64,000 nucleotides of DNA, taken from Ceratothoa steindachneri (taxonomy: Eukaryota > Arthropoda > Malacostraca > Isopoda > Cymothoidae). The DNA lies in the NCBI GenBank assembly GCA_963969495.1, contig OZ018324.1, positions 157,340,172 through 157,404,171 of the forward strand. Direction: 5' to 3'. Shown here piece after piece: positions 12,035 to 24,175 of the stretch. A program made the position numbers and the translations under genes. Below the pieces are notes generated by a model. The model saw only the letters and a list, made by a program, of their open reading frames with translations. It was not told the DNA's origin and searched no databases. The stretch's first letter is position 1; the number at the start of each line of letters is the position of its first letter.

Positions 12035-12475
12035 CTTGTGTATTTTTTAAAAATACAGATATTTATAACAAAGCGACCACAAAATTCACAGGGTGGGCCT
12101 AGACCCCAAATTAACCCAAAATATAATGCAAGAAATGTATATATGTCATCATCATTCACATCTTTCCACTTTAGATTATTTACTACTTCTTTTTATCTGG
12201 ACTCTCTTCAAAGAAATTGTTTACCCTGTCATTTATACACATTACTAAGTAGGTCATCAGTTATCAACTTTTTGTAACAATCTAAAACACTACTATTATC
12301 ATTATAATTTAGTGCAGGATTTACACCACTGAAATTACGCACTATCTCGGGAAGAGGGTTAGGCCTATAATGACCGAAAATGTCAGCAATTCTTTCCAAG
12401 AATCATCTTCATGACCAGAAAAATCAAAATCATCACTTTCATAACTATCTATCGTTTCATTATCACTTTCCATGG
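12035..12475 (-). pseudogene. piggyBac transposase, N-terminal part, broken
   Basis: The minus strand from about 12475 reads MESDNETIDSYESDDFDFSG (acidic leader), an FSGVNP(A)-type block, then KWKDVNDDDIYTFLALYFGL. The last part corresponds to the piggyBac FLAL....G motif that precedes the SRDRY block. Frameshifts separate the pieces. The missing continuation is present at 8377-9540 in the same orientation. In between lie two Penelope-type segments and three (TA)n tracts, so a single piggyBac may have been split by about 2.5 kb of later DNA. Two independent truncated copies are the alternative. Confidence 0.68.
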
Positions 12476-13859
12476 GTTTTTAATCATCATCACTATTATC
12501 TGAAACACTAACATACATAGGTAACTATAAATAAGCAAACAGGAAATAAAGTACTGAAATGCCAGAATGGAACACCATTGATCACAATTCCGCTACTACA
12601 GATTAGGTAATCCCCGAAGCGATACATTGGGACATTCTAAACTCCTCTACAAACCTCTTTTCTGATTGGTTGATTTCAGTGACGTCAATTTGAGATAATA
12701 AACACTTCGGACTTTCATGTAAAATTATATAAGCCACACCGGATCTTATTTTAACAAGATTGGTTTACTTTCTAATATGACGAACGCGTGTTTGTCATCG
12801 TAGCGCGCCATGACAAACTTATGACTGACGCACGTTTGCCATCATAGCGAAGTTAAGTTTGCTAGAAGTGGGCGGGTTTTTTAAATTGAACAACCACCTA
12901 ACTCCTAAATGAAGGAAGTTCCAACCAACCACGTTAATACAAAAATATATTTATCATGATTTTTGAAGAGGGGCAATCTGGTTATTTTCAATTGACCCAT
13001 TTGAAAAATAGGGGTCCTGAGTTTTGCTCATTTAAACAAAAACGCGGTCTCTGGGTCAAAATGGGACCTTTATTTTTCAAAATCTCCGAAATATGTTATG
13101 AATGGGATTCTCCGTCCAGCTTTTTCAAAAATCCTGTTCGCTTTGTTCTTGCCATTTTCTAAATGTGTCTCCCCCCCCCCCTCTCCTAGACCCACTGAAT
13201 TAACATAACCCCTTTGAGGCTCGCGGGTTGTCCTCAATGAAATTTCTTTCGTCATTGTTACAGCTAAAATATGGCGAATAAAGTTCAACTTAAATATTGT
13301 TCGTAAAAGTTATTATAATAATGCCTACAAATGCCTATTGCAACATACAAAAGATGTTGCTACTCGTTGCTGGACTAACATAACACTGTAGTAACACCCA
13401 CACTCACACATATCTCGCGCACATTTAAGTACCCGTTTTCTCTGTACGAACTTGTTGCTGTAGGTTTATAATTTTTTTTACTATTTCTTTCAATTTATCT
13501 ATATTTTGCTTCATCATCTGCAGGTCACGTCGCATTCTTTGTACATAGTCAAAATGCCATCGTTGGCTATACTGGTGTGTTTTTTCAATCAAAATTATCT
13601 CACTACAGTGTGCGCTCATATACTTGTCAGCACGAAGGTATTTACCTAGTCCTTGAGACACCCATTAAGGCATAGTTATTTTTTTAAGGGCGATGCCATC
13701 AAAGAAATAATAAACTAACTATCACAGTTTGCCAGAATAAATTAAGTTTCCATTTAAATCGATCCATAAAAATATCTTCAACGTTAAATAAAACAAAATT
13801 GGGTATTTCGTATTGCCTAAATTTCTGACTCGTGTATTTATATATTCCAAATTCATTAA
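12476..13859. other. Unassigned, with a short tandem duplication
   Basis: Near 12775-12860 a roughly 55-bp segment is duplicated (ATGACGAACGCGTGTTTGTC against ATGACTGACGCACGTTTGCC). This could belong to a piggyBac end region but no TTAA boundary is seen. Open frames at 13425-13661 and 13070-13288 (both -) show no family motif, and I do not call them genes. Confidence 0.45.
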
Positions 13860-14145
13860 TAGCTAGACCAGGCAATAACTTCACCACTTGCGCTTCGCTA
13901 CTAAGATTAAAATTTAAAATCTAAAAAAAATACAGCCATGGTTAAATTTTTATCAATTTTCTGAATTTCACCAATTATAATAATTTTAAAAAGGAACTCT
14001 AAACTAAATTTTACCCTTTTCAAAATAGCACGTTTCTAAAATATAGAGTTATAGAAGATATATAAAAATAAATTTTCTGAGCTTCACCATTTGTAATTCT
14101 TTGGGTTTTAAAAAATTCACAAAATTTCGATACTTATATTTATTT
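13860..14145. repeat. Dispersed repeat, copy B of the 11.1-kb family
   Basis: 13887-13915 is the inverted version of 11096-11122 (CGCTTCGCTACT.AGATTAAAAT). 13989-14135 is a direct copy of the AT-rich block at 11175-11315, with CACCATTTGTAATTCTTTGG retained. The change of relative orientation means the two sites are not a simple duplication. Confidence 0.65.
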
Positions 14146-14284
14146 CTGAACTTCACCATTTTGTTTTTTGATATTATAAAATAATTATTAGAAATAACTT
14201 TGATAAAAAAAAACATGTCATAACCAAACTAATATGAAATTATTATTCAAATACTCAAAAAAATCCCCTTTTTAAATTATAGAG

Positions 14285-14288
14285 TTAG

Positions 14289-14328
<40 letters not shown>
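14285..14328. repeat. (GAT)n microsatellite
   Basis: About 14 GAT/ATG units, directly against the left end of the hAT relic. Confidence 0.95.
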
Positions 14329-14971
14329 CAATGGTCTCCAACCCACAGAGTACCGCGGGACGCATAGACAAGTCCGGGAGGGCCCGAGGGCCCTAGCAAT
14401 AAAAACTCTGAAAACTACATATTATACAAACCAAAACAATCAACGAATTTATTAATGAGACACCCAGTGACAATCCTCAGCGCAAAGCTTATCAAAATCA
14501 GGGTAATTGAGCTAACACTCAACAAGAGAACGTCGTCCAAATGGTCATCTGTGAGTTGTGTACGGATCTTAGATTTTGTCAGTTTCATCTTGCTGAACAT
14601 CTGTTGAAGATACGCTTTTCATCCTAGAACTTTCGTTTCTTAGAAGGGGGAGCCAAATGCGGAGAGAAAATAAGAGTAAGACAAGATTAAGCTCTCATAA
14701 AAATATACGTAACCTAACCTCCTAACCTGAACTAACCCATTAACCTAACCTAACATAACATAACCATAGCTAAACCTATCCTAAAACACGCTATTGAGGA
14801 AAAAAATGTTTCAACACAAATTTGGAATGATGGAGGGCCACACCGATAACCCAGCAAATGATTAGGTGTGGGCCGCACACAATGTTAATTTTGACGAGTG
14901 GCCGTTAGCCGCACGGAATGCACTCGCAGGCCACATGTGACCCGCGGGCCGTGGGTTGGGGGCCACTGAGG
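14329..14971 (-). mobile_element. hAT element relic with C-terminal transposase fragment
   Basis: The left end CAATGGTCTCCAACCCAC and the reverse complement of the right end CAGTGGCCCCCAACCCAC match over about 18 bp, the terminal style of hAT elements. The minus strand within reads FSKMKLTKSKIRTQLTDDHL and then, after a frameshift, PDFDKL. This corresponds to the C-terminal dimerisation block of hAT transposases, where (S)xMxxxKxxxRxxLxDxHL precedes PDFxxL. The rest of the transposase is gone. A degenerate TAACC-rich stretch sits at 14705-14765. No clean 8-bp target duplication is visible, partly because the left flank is a microsatellite. Confidence 0.75.
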
Positions 14972-15766
<795 letters not shown>

Positions 15767-15917
15767 TATCGAGTCTGAGGAAATAATAACTAAAGACATC
15801 TGGGTTTAGCTTTGCCCCTTCGATGTTGTCCGGTAACATAGGATAACGGGCAAAAGCGTAAGTGATACGAGACTGGTTCCTGACCTCAGCTCAAAAAGGC
15901 AGGCACTTCGAGGGTGC

Positions 15918-17040
15918 TGTTAGAAACAACACATTCACCCCCTTTCCGAGCCACAAGACGCAAAAGTGCGGGAGACCAACCTGAGGTCCCACCTTGCGAG
16001 CCCCCCTCCCTTCCACCTCCCCACCCACCTCTGCGGGAGTAAGTTGGGTATATAACAGGATGACCCGTGTAAACCAGGCTTTTTGTTCGTTTTCACCGGA
16101 GACAAGAGTCACCGGTTGACAGAAGATTTTTCGAGTTCGACAAGAAGACTCAAAAATCACCGGTACAAAGTTATTGCAAGTTAAGGAGAATTTGCAGTCC
16201 TTGTACAATACCAGATTGTACCAAGGAAGCTCGGCGCCGTTTGAGCCCCAAGATTAGTGAGTATCAACCGACACAGATTGAAGATTCCAAATCTTATTCT
16301 ATCTGAGTTTGACAAATCCAAACTAGATAGATTTCTCATCCAAAATCGAAATAATATAAGCGAGACCCAAATCGCTAGAAAAGAATATAAACATATCCCA
16401 AGATTAGAAACCTTTTCAAGGTCATAAACGTACGAGAACCAACTCACCCCATCGGCGTCTTTGTTTTGATTCTCTTACGCCAACTCGAAATTCCCTGTGA
16501 CGTCACTTATCCACCATTAGGCCGGAGTAACGCCATCTTGGGGAGCAAACTGCAAACTACTCGAGCTACGCATCTCAGGAACAAAAATCCCCGAAGATAT
16601 TCTAAATGGAAACTGGTATTAATCTCCATTACCTTATGTAAGTAAAGAATAATCCTGTTATTTATGTCCCCGTGCATAAAAATGAGTTTATTGGATGTAT
16701 GACTAAGGACAAAGCTATTAACTTAAAAATTGTTCCCCCCGTAAAAATTTATCTCGAAGCAAGCTGCGAGAGCTCACCCAGTAACCCCATTTTCTTTTTT
16801 AAGTGTATTAGATCTGTATTTATTGTATGTTATTTAGAGAGATGAGTTATGTTCATTAAAGTCTATTTTTCTTTAGTAAATGCACTATTTTAATTATCCC
16901 CGAACGAGTTGAAGTGGCAATATTTAATAAAGTCAAGAAAGAAACCCAGTTTATTCATTCACTAGAATAAAAATAAAGATTAGCACTCTTAGAGCCCGAT
17001 CCTCAAGCGATCACCGAGGCACGAACTTACGCCTCAAATT
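15918..17040 (+). promoter_or_regulatory. Possible solo LTR: TATA box and polyadenylation-like signal, no gene
   Basis: The stretch starts TGTTAG, has a TATATAAC box at 16049-16056 in a G+C-richer context, and carries AATAAA at 16926. A gene-free region of about 1 kb with this order (promoter, transcribed leader, polyadenylation signal) is what a solo LTR of a Gypsy or BEL retrotransposon would look like. I cannot see a second LTR, a primer binding site or a target duplication, so this is a suggestion only. A host promoter or a chance arrangement remain possible. Confidence 0.28.
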
Positions 17041-17329
17041 TAAAGTTATTTGGTTTATTAAAAGTTAATAAAACAAATAAATATATATTAGCTCGGCATT
17101 CTACGACACTGAAAATCATACTCATTTTACCCAATTAGGTCAGGTTTTTGAAATATGAGCACATACCAAAAACTCCTATATTTCCAAATATTTGTTGTGA
17201 ATGAAACACATAATAGCAAATATTGGACCTATTTACTCACAGAAGGTTTACAGAATATTTTTAATAGATAGCATGAATAGTACAACACACAAAATAAGCT
17301 AATCATGGATGAATGGTCTCTTCAGTGAC
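17041..17329. other. Downstream flank of family copy 1
   Basis: AT-rich DNA between the LTR-like stretch and the unnamed family gene. Nothing recognised. Confidence 0.4.
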
Positions 17330-19030
17330 CTCCGATTGTGCCAAGTAGACACCACATCCCTCTTAAGGCACCAACAGTAGTCAGCCAGAAAGTTCATATC
17401 TCATTGGCCTTGATAGCGTTCCTCCATTACACGGATGTTTTGGTGAAAGCACTCACCCTGTTCTTCACTGAAGTCTGGGCAGTTTTCTGGAAAATAGTCC
17501 AGATGGGACCAAAGAAAGTGCATTTTCACTGACATACGCCCATCAAGTTTGCGGAAATTCTCCATTAAGTCATCAACCATTTTCTGCTACTGAGGACTTC
17601 TGTGGTTACCAAGGAAGTTTGAAATGACTAACTTAAGGGACAGCCAGATAGAGAGTTCAGTAGGATTTAATGAATCATTAAAACTAGAGTCTTTTATGAG
17701 TTATTTATCTGAGGACCATCAAATATACCTGCCTTAAGCTTCCCCATGCTGATTCGTTTGAACTTGTGGTGGAGGAAGGCAAATCCTCCACGTTCCCTAT
17801 CCAGTGCTTTTACAAAGTTCTTCATTAGGCCGAGTTTGATGTGTAGAGGTGAAAGTAACACCTTGCTCGGTTCAACCAGAGGGTGGGACAGAACATTGTA
17901 TGACCCGGGTTCTAATCCTTGTCTTGATTGCCACTCATGTCTGACATAATGCTGGTCGTCAGCCCGAATATCCCACAAGCACAAAAAGAATGGATACATT
18001 TTGTACCCACCTTGAAGTCCTAGGTTGAGTCCAACAACTTTAAGATCTCCATAAATCAACCCTTTATGTTCCTGGTAATTGAGAGCAAACAACAGACGTT
18101 CCATGCTGTTGTGGGATGCTTTCATTTCAGCCGAGTGTCCAACAGGGATTGATGAAAGCTTATTTCCGTTATTCAGAAGAACTGCCTTGAGACTTTTGTT
18201 AGACGAGTCAATAAAAAGTCTCCATTCCATGGCAACATACTTCATACCTATTAATTTAATCAGTTCAGTAATATTGTTACAGTAGATCAGTGAAGACGCT
18301 TCATCGAACATAAAGAATTTTCTAAATTCGCTCTCGCGTTCCCGACACCAATATAACGTTGTTCCTGGGGCAAGTCTATTTTTCTCTCGAAGACGAGAAC
18401 CCAGCAGCTGGGCAGACTCCTAAGATAGGTTTAGGTTTCGTGTCAAGTCGTTGAGTTTGGCTTGGGTCAATGGCACCGATTTATGGAGATCTTAAAGTTG
18501 TTGGACTCATCCTAGGACTTCAAGGTGGGTACACAATGTACCCATTCTTTTTGTGCTTGTCTCGTATGCACCACACTCACTTGGACCAGTCATGTCAGTA
18601 GATTTGAAATCAGAACTAGATCTCATGATGACATCCGGCTCAGGCACAGGAACATCTAGTCCATGGGGGATTGGCTTTATGGCAGAAACCACATCAGGGT
18701 ATTGAACATGGTGCTTGTTCTTGCGATTGATGCCTTTTAAATTTGTCATGCAAAATTAGCATGACAAAATTAGCATGGGGCAACAAATGTCATACTCTTT
18801 CTTTTCCTATTCCTCCAATCCCGTAAGTTCTCCACATATGTTTTGCAGCAGATATGGGGAACAAATGCATTATCCTGGTCCTCTAATTTGACTCCAAAAT
18901 GAGTGTAATAAGCCTTCTTCACAACATCCGTGATTTTCGCTTGACGGTCTGGAAGAACCACGTGTCCGCAGATGAAACAAAATTTGTTAGGGTGGTTCTT
19001 ACACCTCCGATTTATCGTACTGCACAACTA
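17330..19030 (-). pseudogene. Unnamed multi-copy Cys-rich/D-E-H family, copy 1, broken
   Basis: Read on the minus strand in this order: a Cys-rich N-terminus (18770-19027) with FCFICG and HICCKTY spaced like a small zinc-binding module; a QYPDVVSAIKPIPHGLDVPV block (18600-18720); a PLTQAKLNDL...AQLLGSRL block (18370-18480); then a long frame (17694-18311) with EWRLFIDSS, GNKLSSIPVGHS, YGDLKVVGLNLGLQGGY, a CLWDIRA block and SPLHIKLGLMKNFVKALD. Downstream in shifted frames are HFLWSHLDYFPEN, EEQGECFHQN, MEERYQ and ADYCWCLKRD. From memory, arthropod and cnidarian genomes carry many predicted proteins with this layout, but I know no accepted name or function. Fixed acidic residues (GDLK, SHLD, EEQGE) could suit a transposase-like RNase H fold; that is inference. 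Frameshifts and an 83-bp inverted duplication inactivate it. Confidence 0.8.
17975..18560. repeat. 83-bp inverted duplication inside family copy 1
   Basis: 17975-18057 and 18478-18560 are near-identical inverted copies (for example CTTGAAGTCCTAGG against CCTAGGACTTCAAG), separated by about 420 bp. The first arm is in its expected coding place (the GDLKVVGLNLGLQGGY block); the second interrupts the upstream coding segment. A transcript through both arms would fold into a long duplex. Confidence 0.85.
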
Positions 19031-20588
19031 GAACTGAAAAGAGAAAGAATAACTAGTTATTTAAGGTAACCCATGACCAGCTGTGGCAAAAAAAGCCCAT
19101 ATACACTTGGATGATAGCGCCATTTGGGAAATATATGCTGTAATAAAAATCGAGTGTATCTTAGAAACCAGACCTGACCAAAGAAAATGAATGATATTTT
19201 TTAATTCAGCAAAAAGGATTCTAAATCAATTGGAAAACCCTTGACTTTTGAAAAAAAGTTTTAAACGCAGGCCAGTGTTAACAACATGGTAGAAAATATA
19301 AATAGTTCTCTGAGTTTTAATGAAGCCTTACAAAGAGAATGAGGACTGCAAACCTGAAGCAAATGGAAATGAAATTCAAATCAAGCGCGATGAAGAATCC
19401 CCATGCTGTGACTGGAACTCGACTAAATTGCAATTTCGTTGCCCCTCCTGATATTTCTTGCGTCTAATATTAGCATTCTCGTCCACAGCAGTGAAATAGT
19501 GGGTCGTTGTGGGAGTTTCGACCTCCGCTAACCTTTATTTGACTCTCTAAATCCGCTCTCTCTCTTTCCCCGAAGCTCTCTACTATCAACTGCGACGTCG
19601 TTTTAGGAATTGGATCAGCAATGTCAGGTCGTGAGCGAAACAATGTTTTTTTTTCTCTCTCGTGCTAATGAGGACATCTCTTAATGAGCCAACGGCATTT
19701 TATTTTGTTTCACAACATGAATGGCATAAATTTGCATTTCTAATAAAAGAAAGCGAAGCGAATTCTAGGAACCTTCAACACTCGCTACTATGGAGCTGGA
19801 CACGACACTGAAGAATTATGACTACAAAGATTATATAAAGACAAACAAGCATTGATCGTCATGTCTGCGCACACAGTTTTGAAGACGTCAAATTTAAAGT
19901 AAGGTTCTAAAAGACTCAACACCACGGATAAAAATACCCTAATAAAACTCATTACTATCTAAAGGCATTTCGCAGGTCCAACTGAAAAGAAACGGGAGTC
20001 CATTGTTTGCGCGATTTTCGCTGAATCATTACAGAAACATAATAGAAAGACGAAGAAATAATTAAAAATCAGAGATTAATTGATTATAACAAACACACAA
20101 TCAAAAAAAACTTGATTTGGTTAACAATTTCGTTCGAAAAGAGTCGAATGTTTATCTCTAGCCATGGATTGAAATTGCCTCTGATGAATGGACCGTGAAT
20201 TCACCTGGTTCTTATTAATTTACCTTATGATAATCATGCTGGTCATTCCTGGTTCCTTGTCATCAGAAAAGGAAGTTAATATTTGTACTTACGAACTTTA
20301 TCTTCGGGTAGAAAGTGCAGATAATATTCCTCTCCAGCAGAGTATTTAAGTTTAGCGATGTTTCAGAGTATTTTTCATTATTCCTGTTTTATTTATCTTC
20401 CATTTCATCCACCAGTCAACAACACCCTTGTCAGATGAGTCAATATTCACACGATTGGTAGACCACGACCATTTTGTACATACACCAGTACCAAGAAGTT
20501 CCTCTCTCGCCACAACTCGCTCCCTCTTTCTTATCCTTATCTATCTATTTGCTTTTAATCCATTTTTGCACTATCGTTCTACGATTCT
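19031..20588. other. No gene recognised
   Basis: About 1.5 kb without a supported open frame, transposon end or tandem array. Confidence 0.5.
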
Positions 20589-21400
20589 GTAATCCGTAGG
20601 ATTCCCTCCTTTTCCCACCCTTTAATCCATAAGATGCTTTCCACTATCATCCTCTATTCCATAGGATGCTCTCCTACTCCCACCCTTTATTCCGTCATAT
20701 GCTATCCATCCCCCCTCCTTTATTCCACAGAACGCTTTGCTCCTTCCGTCGTTGAATCCAAAGGATACTCTCTTAATCCCATCCTTTAATCGGCAGGACG
20801 CTTCTCTACTCTCATCCCCTTTTACGTAGGATGCTCTCCTCTTGCCATCCTTAATTCTCTCCGATGGCCATATATTCACATCCTTTATCTGTTGGATGCT
20901 TTCTTCCTCTCCTCCTTTTATAGCGTAGGATGAAATCCTCTCATCATTTATTTCCATAGGATGCTCTCCTCCTCCCTTCCCAAATTCCGCAGGATGCTCT
21001 TCTCCTCCCTTCCCAAATTCCGCAGGATGCTCTCCTCCTCCCTTCTCAAATTCCGCAGGATGCTCTCCTCCTCCCTTCTCAAATTCCGCAGGATGCTCTC
21101 CTCCTCCCATCTATCATTCTGTCGGATGATCTCCAGCTCCATTCCTTTATTCCTCAGTGTGTTCTCTTCTTTCCATCCATTATTCTATCGGATACTGTCC
21201 TCTTCCTTTATTCCGTCGGATGCTATCCTCCTCCCAACCTTTATTCCGTAGGATATTCTCATCCTCCCCTCTATTATTCTGTCGGATGTTTTTTTCTCCT
21301 TTCGTCCTTTATTCTGCAGAATACTCTCCTCCTCTCCTCCATTATTCTGTCGAATTCTCTCCTCCACCCTTCATTTATTCCATCGAACGCTCTCATCACA
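20589..21400 (-). repeat. 33-bp minisatellite, about 24 units, open on both strands
   Basis: An anchor GGATGCTCTCCTCCTCC-like string recurs with a 33-bp step at about 20958, 20991, 21024, 21057, 21090, 21123 and onward, and more loosely to 20600 on the left and 21380 on the right. Central units are nearly identical, outer ones diverged, as in an array homogenised from its middle. Because 33 is a multiple of three, frames stay open: the minus strand reads an 11-residue unit close to GGGEHPAEFEK for 162 codons from 21110 to 20622. A real repetitive, low-complexity protein is possible, but there is no signal peptide, flanking domain or splice context to support one. I treat it as a minisatellite. 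Confidence 0.8.
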
Positions 21401-21944
21401 TTCTCTTCCTATCATTCCCCCCCTCCCTTCTTATCTCGCTCATGGTCGTTCTATAGATTCGGCCTCCGATTGTTATCTAAGAAGAGATTTCGAGTGACTC
21501 CAATTTAATCTCTTCTCTTTTATTTTGATCATTCAATGACTTAGTTCTCGACGATTTCACGGGGATTTTGGTCCATCGGAGTCAGGGTTAGAATGAGGGA
21601 AAAATGAGGATGATGAAAGAACTCGGAGGACAAATATTTAGTAAACAGTTTGAAAAAGATCTCTCCGTGGCGTCTGGTCTTTCAAGCAGATCCTTGCATG
21701 GGAGTGTTAGTTGTAACAGGGGCAACCATGCTGTAGCTGACACTTGATGGGCGTTGTGTCCTTCCGACCCCAACGCCCGTGTATTTTTATGTAAATATTT
21801 AACGCTTGGTAAATCCATTAATTTTAAGCAGCGAATTTTTCTTGTTATAATCCCGCATAGACTGTTTGACCCGGTGTGTGGGAGAGCGGCGTGCCATCCT
21901 GGCCCTAGTGCTCACGGTAAGTTAAACTAGAGTGCGTCTACCTG
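21401..21944. other. No gene recognised
   Basis: No motif, array or terminus that I can name. Confidence 0.45.
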
Positions 21945-22400
21945 GGCTTTATTCCTTATACGCATTTACATTTTTCTTTTTTCGTATCTTTTTATACAAG
22001 CCTCATCTCGCTGATTTTTGTTGACAACGACAAATAGCGCAGGCTAGTCGCCGAACATCTTTCGTCCATTCTTCCCTCGTCTTGGTTTCGGTTTGAAAGT
22101 TAGCATGACTACAATATCCCCCATTTTTATCTTTCTACTCCTCCCCCCTCATCTCCCATTTCATCATCTATTCTTTTACGCACCCGCCAGGGGATGTGAA
22201 CTAACAACGGGAGGTTTATGTCTCCTCTCCCGTCCCCCTCTCCCAGTTTGCTCACCCAGCCGTAATCCACCTAGGAAAATATGTGGTCTATATATCTTCC
22301 ACACATTTTCATTTTCTCCATCTTCACCAATTTCCCTACAAATCTCTCCTTGCAATCATTGTGTGGGAGATGCCTTCGTTGGGTTTCTCTTCGTTGGTTT
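21945..22400 (+). repeat. Dispersed repeat, copy 2 (mate at 5800-6345)
   Basis: Carries the same ordered blocks as the 5.8-kb copy: CTGGGCTTT (21950), GCGCAGGCTAGTCGCCGA (22036), a pyrimidine-rich stretch, ATTTTCATTTTCTCCATCTT (22303) and GAGATGCCTTCGTTGG (22366). Overlapping short plus frames here are compositional and show no known domain. Confidence 0.6.
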
Positions 22401-23379
22401 TCAAGAAAAATCTTCAGCCGAGACCTCAAAGACAGATTTGTTCAAAGACCTCAGCTTCTAAAAGTGGGGGTGAAACCCGTTTGGTGGAGACAATGTCAAC
22501 AAAATTGGGAACTCCTTCGTCAGCTACAACCAGGCGTGGGAGCTAAGGAGATTGGAAACTAGTGTGAAAAGGGCTGTTCTAGTAGACCTCATCACCCTAA
22601 CATGTTGTGGTCCAGGGTACATTCGAAGCTTCCAAGGACAAATTCGCACAAAGCATCGGTATTCGAAAGTGTGTATTTTAAGACTTCGTGGAAAATAATC
22701 GAAGGCACGACTGTAAACATTGAAGTGTAAGAAAGAGAGGCTTTGAGTAGGAAAAGTTGCATATTAATACTTTGCAAACTTCTTTTTGTGATTGATTCCT
22801 TTTGACCATCGTGATTACAAGCCTACATAATCTCGGTCAAGTGTATAATTGTGTTGGTGTTTTTAACCTGCTCTTATGATATTATTTATAGCTTCTAATA
22901 AAGGCAGTGTTAATCTTTCAAAATATTTTCCTTGTGAAGGAGGAGAGAGTGAATAATTGTATATGAATAGCCAGGAATTAATGTTGATACTTGTGTAAAG
23001 AAAATAACGAGGCATTCAATCGTTAGTAAATATCCATTTGATGTATAAAAAGGATAATATTAGGTTTAATCAGAAGAAATGTGGTTGAAAGGGAAACGGA
23101 TTGCCTCTTCGACACTGCAACGGACTCCCTGGTCTAGCTGTGCAACCACTTGGTCGAAGTGGATGAGGAGCCTCCGTCAGCCCTGCCCGATGCAATCTAG
23201 AGGAAGCGAACCATAACTACTTTATAAGCGTCTTTCATAGGAGTGTCATTGCCATTTAGTCAGAAGAAATGATTTTTTAAATCATCAAATAAAACGATAA
23301 CATGAATAAGTTACTAATAATATCGTATCTTTATTGCAGATTCAATGTAAATCGAGTTTAATTGATTTTTTTTAGCCCT
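22401..23379. other. No gene recognised
   Basis: Nothing supported on either strand. Confidence 0.45.
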
Positions 23380-24175
23380 TTCTCCCTCCCAACATCAATG
23401 GCCTCTACCTAAGAAATTAGGGCAATTTTTAATTATGAATTTGAATTGGGACATTCTGATGCTTTTCAAGCTGCTAATAACATCAGCAAAGAAGCATTTA
23501 AGGTAAACATGACTACAGTATAAACTCTTCAACGTTAGTTCAATAAGATCATATCTGGAAACACGGACACCAATATTGAACCTCGAGGGAGACGCGACCC
23601 TGGTCTTAAGGGTGAGGAATTGTCGGCTGCAGTGACCAGTGACCCAAGAACAACAGTTTGAATACTTGCTCAAAACTTTAGGACTTCATCAGAAGACACC
23701 ATATCACTTCATTTCAAGGCAATGAGAAAATTGAAAAGTGATTTCCACATGAATTGAATGAGATTCAGAAATTGCGACCTCTTCAATTCTTCATCGCCTT
23801 TTACGAGAGGGGATTGGGAGGCATTTTTGAAGAGGATTCCTCACTTGTGATATAAAATAGATCCTGTCCGATAACAGGAAGACGTTTAGCGAATGCCTCG
23901 ATAAGAATGAAAGCCCAAGTCATATGTCAAAGCCATGGGTGCACCAAAAAAATGTTATGATTACAGTTTGGTGAAATAGGGAAGGAAACATCCATTTATT
24001 TTGAAGCTGATTGGGAAGGATGTGAAAAATAATATCCCAATCGCACTTTCAGCATATTGCTGGAAATTCATTCAAGATTAGTCTTAAAACGAGCCGAATT
24101 GGTCAATGGACATTGACCAATTCCTTTTCATAATAAAGTCAGGCCACACACTTTTCCACTGGCTTTGTCTAAGCC

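Noticed and set aside
14705..14765. Possible interstitial telomere repeat (CCTAA units)
   Set aside because: Only two or three perfect units in a row, mixed with TAACA variants, inside a hAT relic. Better explained as local low complexity.
20589..21400. Possible CRISPR array
   Set aside because: Units are continuous 33-bp tandem repeats with no unique spacers, in an animal-type repeat context.
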